Origin: Cylindrodendrum hubeiense
Lineage: Eukaryota > Ascomycota > Sordariomycetes > Hypocreales > Nectriaceae
Direction of reading: 5' to 3'
NCBI GenBank assembly: GCA_014621425.1
Contig: JAANBB010000740.1
Span: 1 to 12,412 of the forward strand
DNA: 12,412 nucleotides
The notes under the pieces were generated by a model, which saw only the letters and a list, made by a program, of their open reading frames with translations, searched no databases and was not told the origin of the DNA. The position numbers and the translations under genes are program-made. This document shows positions 1-6,018 of this stretch, piece by piece (positions within the stretch are counted from its first letter, which is position 1; each line of letters opens with the position of its first letter).

Positions 1-124
1 CGCCATCCATGGCCCGGTAACCCCATGCTTCATACCCACCAAATTCCCAGGGCCCCCTCCCTTGTCCTGGTCCCCCCACACCCTCCGTTCTTTTTCTGGC
101 GTGCTTGTGCTTGTTTCCTCTTCT

Positions 125-148
125 GCGGCGCGGCGCGGCGCGGCGCGG
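125..148. repeat. GCGGC pentamer tandem array
   Basis: Four full copies of GCGGC and a four-base partial copy run head to tail. The array is pure G+C. It is followed by a looser CTTGCTTGCTTG run (about 160-171). Such arrays change copy number by slippage; no function is evident. Confidence 0.85.
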
Positions 149-465
149 TTCTGCTTGCTTCTTGCTTGCTTGTTCAAGGCGACACCACCCGTAGGAGATT
201 GCGCTGGCGCCTGTGCTTGTGACTATCCGGCGAATGTGGATGTGCGTGTGCGTGGGTGTGGGCGTGATACAGGACTTCGACGGCCTGACCGACTTGAATT
301 TGCCTGTTGTGCGTGTCCCTGTTCGTCTGCACCCGATTGCTCGCCTGTCTCGTTGCTGTCGGCCTAACTCGTCTCTCAACGCTCACTGCTCACCCTCGGC
401 CACTCTCTCGTTTCCCTCAGTGTCCCATGCTGGGAGAGAAGCCAAGGCTTACACGCACGCCCCTA

Positions 466-496
466 GCCTGCGCTTCGAGCCTGCGCTTCGAGCCTG
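466..496. repeat. 13-bp direct tandem repeat (2.4 copies)
   Basis: The unit GCCTGCGCTTCGA is present twice without spacing (466-478 and 479-491), followed by the first five bases of a third copy. The copies are identical, which suggests a recent duplication. No gene covers it. Confidence 0.85.
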
Positions 497-1359
497 GGGC
501 TGCCTAGTCCCAACTTTGGCTTGGCTGTCTCTCCCCCGGACTACCACATTTCGCGTTTCCCAAGCCAGGGCAGACCAGGGCCGGGACAACTCCACACCCC
601 CTTTCCTATCGGCATCCCCTTGCCTTTGCCTCGTCCACGACGTGTCAGAACCCGAGCCTTCCTTCGGGAGTTGAGCTGAGGTGTCCCACTCCGTCCGACT
701 GGAGAATGTCTGCCCAACGTTGGTGATACAGCAGCCAGCGGCCGCGTTCCCTCCAATCATGTCGACTCGGCATCGCCTCATCGGGGTCGCAATATCAAGA
801 AACAGGGAGTTATTGGCCTGGCGCTGATCGGGGCTAGTGTCGGTACCCCAGAGGCGCTTCTGTTGGCCTTAATCCTTGGGATCAACTTGTCTTAGCTGGG
901 GCCACTAACCCATCCAGACACAGCGCTAGAGAAGGGACGAGTACCGTACCTGAGGTAAGGTAGGTACGTATTCGTACGTTGTCAAGCATCGCGCTGGGAA
1001 ATGCAATGCGTCGTCCCTGGCCCGCCTGCCGAGCCCGGGATCCAATGCAGTCCAACAGAGCCGGGATCGCGGTTGGCATGGGACGGAGACGACCTGTCTG
1101 GGCGTACAGAGAATGGGAGTGCGCAAGTACGTAGGTAGCTGCTCGAGGCCGGTACTTCCGTCGTTGGTACCAGGGCCAAGGGGGCCTTCCCGTTCCGTTC
1201 CCCAGGTTTTTGCTCCCGTGCCTTGTGCCTTGCAAGTCTCGCCCTGTCGTTGGCCTTGGCAAGTCGTGGTTGGGTTGTCGTCTCCGCTACCGCCATCGTC
1301 GTCGTTTGCCCTGGCTAGCCATGAGTGGTTCTAACTGAGACTGTCACGGTCACTGCCTA

Positions 1360-1760
1360 CCTGCTGCCTTCCTTCCTTTCAATAAATAAGCTATTTCGTC
1401 CCCCTCGCTCCCTCCGTCCCTCTTTCCTTTCCCTGGACTTTCCACACCTGCCTCGAACCTGCCTCGATCCTACCTTGAAAGATTTGACAACCTCCGGCCG
1501 TGCCGCACCCTGCCTCATCTTTCGTCTTGATCTTTTCCCTTTTCCCTTCTCTCACTTGCAACTCCCGAACCACCCTCCTCCTCACACCAACCATCGGGCC
1601 ATTACTGCGTCGTCCCAAACTCCTCCCCACCCCCCCTTCTTCTCTCATTTAGTCGACATCCATCCCCAACAACTTGGCTCGGCGACAAGCGAGCCTCTTT
1701 AAGACTTCTTTCCCCCACCTGCTTCTGCGAACAACTACCGTCCCCAACGCTTCATCATCG
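1360..1760 (+). promoter_or_regulatory. CT-rich promoter/leader tract of the small gene
   Basis: A long pyrimidine-rich run on the + strand (blocks such as CTTCCTTCCTTTC, CCCTCGCTCCCTCCGTCCC and CCCCACCCCCCCTTCTTCTC) is punctuated by an A/T island AATAAATAAG at 1381-1390 that could act as a TATA-like element. CT-rich blocks near transcription starts are common in filamentous ascomycete promoters. This tract points to transcription toward the right, into the 78-codon frame at 1915. The exact start site cannot be seen. Confidence 0.45.
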
Positions 1761-1822
1761 CATCACCGCCACCAAGCTAGTCTCCATATTTAATCCACAG
1801 TATACGCAAGCCCCGGATCTTC

Positions 1823-1972
1823 ATGTACGTATATTACGATCGTATATCCTGTCCAGTCGAAGTCGAACAAGCTTTCTCACAACGGCAAACACAGCTCTTC
1901 TATTCACATTCACAATGCCTGCCCCTCACGCAGTTTCGCCTCTGGCAATCCCGCCATCCCCGAGAAACATGA
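1823..1972 (+). other. Possible upstream ORF (49 codons) overlapping the small CDS
   Basis: An ATG at 1823 opens a 49-codon frame that ends at TGA 1970-1972, so it overlaps the first 58 bases of the 78-codon frame in a different reading frame. A ribosome that initiates here would bypass the ATG at 1915. The encoded peptide is not recognised and is probably not functional as a protein. Whether it exists in the mRNA depends on whether the candidate leader intron (1825-1894) is removed. Confidence 0.3.
1825..1894 (+). other. Candidate 70-bp intron in the 5' leader
   Basis: The sequence shows GTACGT at 1825-1830 (a good fungal donor), CTCAC at 1876-1880 (fits the loose fungal branch consensus CTNAC) and ACAG at 1891-1894 as acceptor, giving a 70-bp intron, a normal size for these fungi. 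The donor G is the third base of the upstream ATG, so splicing would destroy that start codon. This is inferred from motifs only. Confidence 0.3.
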
Positions 1973-2151
1973 GGCTGGTCACTTCCCAAGACCTTTGCAC
2001 CAGCATCAACGCCACCCTCGCCTCCAAGGACAATCGTCCATCAACCCCAGGGCATCACATCCAGGCAGACGACTATGCTGTCCCCGCGCCTCCCCCGCCT
2101 AGCCCTGTCAGCTTCAGGCCCGAACATTGGCCCACGTCCATTCGCCGCTGA
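1915..2151 (+). CDS. Small proline-rich hypothetical protein (78 aa)
   Basis: I do not recognise this protein. The start is supported by a good fungal context (CACAATGCC, A at -3) and by a long CT-rich leader upstream. The protein has about 16 prolines in 78 residues, with a proline/serine N-terminus (residues 2-16), a more ordinary middle (about 20-40, one Cys at 28) and a PAPPPPSP run at 57-64, and it ends in two arginines. No signal peptide, membrane segment or domain is visible, so it is likely disordered. No GTRNGT donor in or just after the frame suggests extension by splicing. It could be a true lineage-specific small protein, a frame in a long non-coding RNA, or chance. An overlapping uORF or a leader intron may control it. 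Confidence 0.4.
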   Translation: MPAPHAVSPLAIPPSPRNMRLVTSQDLCTSINATLASKDNRPSTPGHHIQADDYAVPAPPPPSPVSFRPEHWPTSIRR

Positions 2152-3222
2152 GCTACGAGTCTCCTTGACGAGGTGTCACAGCGTCGACCATGCCCCGCCT
2201 CCGCATGCAACCTGCAAGAGGTTTAGGGCTGGCTGGGAAGACGACGCTTGTATCCATGTTTTTTTGTACAACTGACGTTTAAATTGGGGGTCTGTCTTGG
2301 ACCGGTCCGGAGTCTGGGGCGAAAATGGAAGCGTATGGCTGGTAATGCAGGGCGAAGGAGGACCTCAACGACGCACACTACACAAACAACTCAGCCACAC
2401 ATTTGGGAGAGGGCGCATGGCACAAGGGATACAGAAAATAGTATGGCTTTGGTTTTGTTTTCTTTTTTATCTCATTTCTCTCTTCGGGGCGAGGTAGCAT
2501 CATGGCCAGTTCATCAGGAATGGCCTTTCGACAAGATACTTCGTAAAATTATATCTGGCAAAGCTTGCAATCTCATATTCTTGTGACATGCTTACAACGG
2601 TTCCCACGCTTCTTCGCCGCACTCTGCTTCCGAGGTTGAGGTAAAATGGTCTCGTGAGCTTAGCACCCGAGGCAACTGGTCGCGACCTGATTGTTGATCT
2701 ACAGAGTACTTGCTTCCCAGGTACTTCCAAGAGCGTCCCAAAGGGAAGTTACAGCTTAGGTCTTGTGTAACCAAGTCCCGAGCGATCAGGCCCGAATCAC
2801 AGCTCGTGTGCCTTGCGATGAATGGACGCAGGGAGTAAAAAGCTCCAGGAACAAGACTAACGGAAACAGGAAGCCTTTAGGTTTGTTATCACCTGTGATT
2901 CAGAAGTCCTTTGAACGAGGAATGTAGAGGTCAACAACAAGAACCGAGGTGCGACCGCTATGTCTTCACAGCACAGGCGTACCACGGCCATGGCTCGGCA
3001 AGCCATGGGGCCTGTGGTATCACAAGTCGAGTGTGCGCCGCAATCGGCGTCTCCTCCAGCCGCGGAGTCACACCTGATAACATGACATTAGGTTGCATGT
3101 GTGGGGGGTAAAAGGACGTATCCTCATCCCAGCTCAACCACATGCTTCAGGTTTAGAGCCAAGCACCGGAGCTTAATTGGGACGGTTAACTCGGTAATCG
3201 AATCAACCCGGTAGATACATGC
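2152..3222. other. Spacer after the small ORF, no supported gene
   Basis: Open frames here are short, on both strands, and end at random. The first 450 bases are richer in A/T and T-runs (for example the tract near 2450-2480) and may be the 3' untranslated region of the small gene. From about 2590 to 3220 the composition is ordinary intergenic. I see no repeat, RNA gene or clear regulatory motif. Confidence 0.5.
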
Positions 3223-3310
3223 GTGAGCCGTACTAAACACATAAAGGCGAAGTGCTTCTGGTTATCGCGTTTCCATGGGAGGCGGCCCGTGCGCGCTCTC
3301 CTGTCACTTT

Positions 3311-3347
3311 ACGCGTTGGCTACACGCAACAACGCGCCTGGACGCGT
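3311..3347 (+). promoter_or_regulatory. Paired MCB elements (ACGCGT) of the Cdt1 gene
   Basis: Two perfect MluI cell-cycle boxes, ACGCGT, lie at 3311-3316 and 3342-3347, with a near match (ACGCGC) at 3332-3337. They are 31 bp apart, close to three helical turns, and about 290-330 bp before the Cdt1 start codon. A related TCGCGT core lies at about 3265-3270. In fission yeast, MBF (Cdc10 with Res1/Res2) binds MCB boxes to drive G1/S genes, and cdt1+ was named as a Cdc10-dependent transcript. I infer the same control here. Confidence 0.6.
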
Positions 3348-3389
3348 CGCTGGGCCCGCTGAAGAACCTCACGTTCCCCCCGGCGACGC

Positions 3390-3610
3390 AGGCCCAGACC
3401 ATCCCCATAGTTTCCTCCCGCCCAAGACAACCTCATCTCCCATCCCACGTCACTCCTTCCACCTCCCACCTTCCCCTCAGCTTCCGCAATCGGCTGCAAT
3501 TTCTTCGTCTCTCTTCAACTTCAGTCGTCACTTTCCGCATTGCACACTAGCAGCTTCCATCTCCTTTCTCTCAACAACAGTCACACTCGGCCTGCTTCCT
3601 TCTTTGTTTG
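3390..3610 (+). promoter_or_regulatory. CT/CA-rich core promoter and leader of Cdt1
   Basis: A strongly pyrimidine-rich + strand tract (with blocks like CACCTTCCCCTCAGCTTCCG and TTTCTTCGTCTCTCTTCAAC) lies between the MCB boxes and the start codon. No clear TATA box is present. This fits the usual layout of a housekeeping gene promoter in filamentous ascomycetes. The transcription start is probably in or near this tract, but it cannot be placed exactly. Confidence 0.45.
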
Positions 3611-3640
3611 GCCCCATCCTGAGAGGAGAAAATTCTCGAG

Positions 3641-5089
3641 ATGCCTCGACCGGCGAAACGCAACCACGCCGCCGCGGCTGCGGCTGGTCAGCGCATTAGC
3701 AGCTTCGCACGGGTCTCCAAGGGCCAAACCTTCCCTGATGCCGGCATCAAGAAGATTGCCGTTGAGCCTACCTCGACTACAACCACGGTTACGACGAGAA
3801 AGAGAAAGGCCGCCACCATCGAGGAGGACACCCATCCTCGAGTCGCATCCCGAACCATCTCTTTCCCTCCCAGTAGCGACGACGAGGCTGCTCCCACTAA
3901 GCGAGCCTGTCTCCGCCAGGAGCCCCAGTCAACAACTCCCTCATCAGTTCGAGCCATCATCAAAGGCAAGCGCACAGCCAAGACCACGCCATCGAGGGCC
4001 GAGACTGCCCACAAGCCCAGCGAGTCAACAATCATTTCCAAGACGAGGCGGCAGGGCAAGACAGTTCAAACCAAGCTTGATGGCGTTTTCAAGAAGTTGA
4101 ACAAGGCGGACGACGACCTTCCTCCTCATCTTGCCGAGCTGGTCGATATACACAGGGCATTTGTCAAGACTATTATGATCCAATTTGCTCACAACGGCAC
4201 CGCGACACCAATCGACTTCCGCACTCTTGCTCCCCATACTTCCAGCTCCTGGGGCAAGCGACAGGTCACAGTCGAGGACATCCGACGATGCATTGCCATC
4301 CAATCATCCACCAAGCACAACACGGTCTCACCCTTTATCGTTTCCGACTATGGCCGAGGAGGAGTCTGCATCGAGCTAGCCCCTCGCGAGGATACCACGC
4401 CAATCAATGAGGAGCGCCTCTACAAGCAGTTTGGGGAGAACTTGCGGGCTCTCTGCGCAGAGAAGGCCACCGACGAGATGACTGATGTTGACATTCCCCT
4501 CGGAAGCCTCTCGCTCGGCGATCTGCCCCAGGTTGCCATCACAAACATGACGCTGTACAATAAAGCGAACCCTCTACTCGCCAAGGGACATCAGGCACTG
4601 TCAGAGCTCAAGAACGGCATTGTCGCGAAGCAGCAGGAGAAGGAGGCCAAGCAGGCAGCCCTTTCCAACAACCCCCTTCTGAATCCCGATGGCACTAAAA
4701 TGAGCCTTCTCGACCGCCTTCGTATGAAGCAACTCGCCAAGGCCAACGGGCCCCTTCCCCCCTCCGGCCCCGAGCTCCAGCGTCGTGCAGCGCTCAACCG
4801 AGTCTCAGATGTAGCAGCCACCATCTCGATGCTGAGTCTTTCAAACCCGATGTCTCTGCCCCGTCAAGCCTTCACGATGGCCGGTATCCTAGAGAAGCTC
4901 AAGGACTCGCTCCGAACGCCCATGTCCAACCAGGAGGGCAGTGCCTGTATTCGGCTCATTGCAACCGAAGTTGCTCCTGAGTGGCTACGAATTGTCGCTA
5001 TCGGCGGCAGGGAAAATGTGGTGGTGCAGCGGAACTCGCAGCCCGTGGACAGGATCATTCAGGAGCGAGTCCAGAAGTTGTTAGCTTGA
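3641..5089 (+). CDS. DNA replication licensing factor Cdt1-like protein (482 aa)
   Basis: Cdt1 acts in the nucleus with ORC and Cdc6/Cdc18 to load the MCM2-7 helicase on origins in G1. The single-exon frame starts at the first ATG (G at -3). Residues 1-155 are basic and low in complexity, with nuclear-import-like clusters (TRKRK at 52-56, GKRTAK at 109-114). Residues about 157-265 match the central winged-helix region of Cdt1 (starting LPPHLAELVDIHRAF). Residues about 322-340 are a charged, probably coiled linker. Residues about 354-482 resemble the fungal Cdt1 C-terminal winged-helix, MCM-binding domain, opening with SLLDRLRMKQLA and including LNRVSDVAATISML and APEWLRIV. The length is close to that of other Cdt1 proteins. 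A PIP-like motif QTKLDGVF is at 143-150. Paired MCB boxes upstream support a G1/S gene. The family call rests on remembered motif resemblance, not a search. Confidence 0.82.
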   Translation: MPRPAKRNHAAAAAAGQRISSFARVSKGQTFPDAGIKKIAVEPTSTTTTVTTRKRKAATIEEDTHPRVASRTISFPPSSDDEAAPTKRACLRQEPQSTTPSSVRAIIKGKRTAKTTPSRAETAHKPSESTIISKTRRQGKTVQTKLDGVFKKLNKADDDLPPHLAELVDIHRAFVKTIMIQFAHNGTATPIDFRTLAPHTSSSWGKRQVTVEDIRRCIAIQSSTKHNTVSPFIVSDYGRGGVCIELAPREDTTPINEERLYKQFGENLRALCAEKATDEMTDVDIPLGSLSLGDLPQVAITNMTLYNKANPLLAKGHQALSELKNGIVAKQQEKEAKQAALSNNPLLNPDGTKMSLLDRLRMKQLAKANGPLPPSGPELQRRAALNRVSDVAATISMLSLSNPMSLPRQAFTMAGILEKLKDSLRTPMSNQEGSACIRLIATEVAPEWLRIVAIGGRENVVVQRNSQPVDRIIQERVQKLLA

Positions 5090-5357
5090 ACCAAGGACAT
5101 CGTGGAGTTTTGAGCGCGTGCTGTTTGGATCTAAGGATACCCGTGATGGAAAGACTTTGTTTTGCATTCTGAAAGAGTGAGGGCTGTATTATTGCATAGC
5201 ATTGTGTTGCGTTGTGTTGCATTTACCGGGCATAGGCAAGGCGTCGGGGCGTTTGACATGCCCCATTCATTAGAACCTGGCTGAAGAGTCACAACCGTCG
5301 ATAGAAGCATAATGGATCAGCAACTCTGACAAGTTTATCTCACTTCTGACCTCCTAA
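5090..5357. other. 3' flank of Cdt1
   Basis: This stretch holds the likely 3' untranslated region. No clear AATAAA signal is present. A perfect-but-one decamer duplication (ATTGTGTTGC then GTTGTGTTGC) lies at 5201-5220 and gives the region a TG-rich character, which may serve as a 3'-end processing element. No gene is seen. Confidence 0.45.
5201..5220. repeat. TG-rich decamer duplication
   Basis: Two adjacent ten-base units, ATTGTGTTGC and GTTGTGTTGC, differ only at the first base. They lie about 110 bp after the Cdt1 stop codon, within the probable 3' untranslated region. Confidence 0.7.
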
Positions 5358-5455
5358 GTCGGCCTCACGGTTAACCCTATTCGGATACTGATCGGCCGGC
5401 TACTTGCCGGCATAGGCCGACCGAAAAAGTGGGACTCGGCCCCCGAAGCCGAGTC
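5358..5455. repeat. Cluster of nested inverted repeats, CGG/CCG-rich
   Basis: Three inverted repeats follow one another. GTCGGCCT (5358-5365) pairs with AGGCCGAC (5414-5421). Inside it, GCCGGC (5395-5400) and GCCGGC (5406-5411) flank TACTT. Then GACTCGGC (5433-5440) and GCCGAGTC (5448-5455) flank a seven-base loop CCCCGAA. CGG and CCG triplets in inverted arrangement are the half-sites read by Zn2Cys6 factors, so this may be a regulatory block for the transporter gene about 560 bp downstream. It could also be the remnant of a small mobile element or a transcript hairpin. Confidence 0.55.
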
Positions 5456-5537
5456 TCCTCGGAACCATACTTCCACCTCCACTACTTGGATTACTTTATC
5501 AAACAACAGAAAATGCGCCGCCTGTGTTCACTTTCTC

Positions 5538-5563
5538 GGGTTAACATAACCCATGATATAAAT
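5538..5563 (+). promoter_or_regulatory. Palindrome plus TATA-like box before the transporter gene
   Basis: GGGTTA (5538-5543) and TAACCC (5547-5552) form a perfect inverted repeat around ACA, and four bases later TATAAAT (5557-5563) is a good TATA-like box. They lie about 460-480 bp before the transporter start, so either the leader is long or a closer start is used. A related GGTTAACCC sits at 5369-5377. The pairing of a palindrome and a TATA box suggests an operator-like site; this is inference. Confidence 0.4.
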
Positions 5564-6018
5564 CAAGTCATATATCAGTCGGAAAGAAGGTCTATCTATG
5601 GCTTCATTCTCCCAGTCATTCCGAAATTCCGGTGTCGGTGGGTTCCACTGGCCGGAGATAGCGCGGAGGCGGCAGTTAGTGTGGTGGGTATCGGTGGGCA
5701 AAGCGCGCCAATGCTAAGAAGAGGATTTGATGAAGGATGGGAGGTCGTTGGGGGAGAAGAAATCAAATGCCGGGGGACGGACGATGGAGTGCGGGTGGTA
5801 GTTTGGTCAAAAGAGGTTGCATATGCCCTTTTTGTGGGGTGGTGAACTTGCTTCCTTTCCCATGTCCATTTGAGTCACGATGATTCGGATCATTGACAAA
5901 CATCTTATTTCTCTCAAGTGAGATATGAAAAGGACCAGGCGAGTAACCAACATTATTATTTTGTCTTGAGGAAGATACTTGTATAGGAAAGTATTACCAA
6001 CTCCACGAGACAGCCATC
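5564..6018 (+). promoter_or_regulatory. Proximal upstream region of the transporter gene
   Basis: No supported gene. One frame is open across 5429-5845, but it begins with GTG and looks like chance. The sequence contains further CGG/CCG triplets around 5619-5665, including the direct repeat TTCCGAAATTCCG and CGGTGTCGG, compatible with zinc-cluster factor sites. The last 150 bases are A/T-richer, as expected for a 5' untranslated leader. Confidence 0.35.

Larger units (their letters stand above)
1..1329. other. Non-coding spacer, no supported gene
   Basis: No reading frame here has convincing coding character. The frames that are open are short, overlap each other on both strands and translate to low-complexity Cys/Arg/Pro-rich peptides, as expected from GC-rich DNA with few stop codons. 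What the stretch does hold is a GCGGC pentamer array near the left edge, a 13-bp direct repeat near position 470, and two copies of GTACGTA (964-970 and 1127-1133). It may be distal promoter DNA of the small gene downstream, or the 3' flank of a gene to the left. Confidence 0.5.

Noticed and set aside
213..674. Plus-strand frame of 153 codons near the left edge
   Set aside because: Low-complexity composition, opposed by equally long minus-strand frames, no domain and no promoter-like context.
3688..4059. Minus-strand frame of 123 codons inside Cdt1
   Set aside because: It is antisense to the Cdt1 frame; its Val/Ser/Leu-rich product mirrors the codon use of the + strand gene and has no domain.
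3540..4100. Plus-strand frame of 186 codons overlapping the start of Cdt1
   Set aside because: It is a Pro/Arg/Ser-rich shadow in another frame, with a poor start, and conflicts with a recognised protein.
5429..5845. Plus-strand frame of 138 codons before the transporter
   Set aside because: It begins at GTG within the palindrome cluster, runs through the probable promoter and TATA-like box, and shows no family resemblance.
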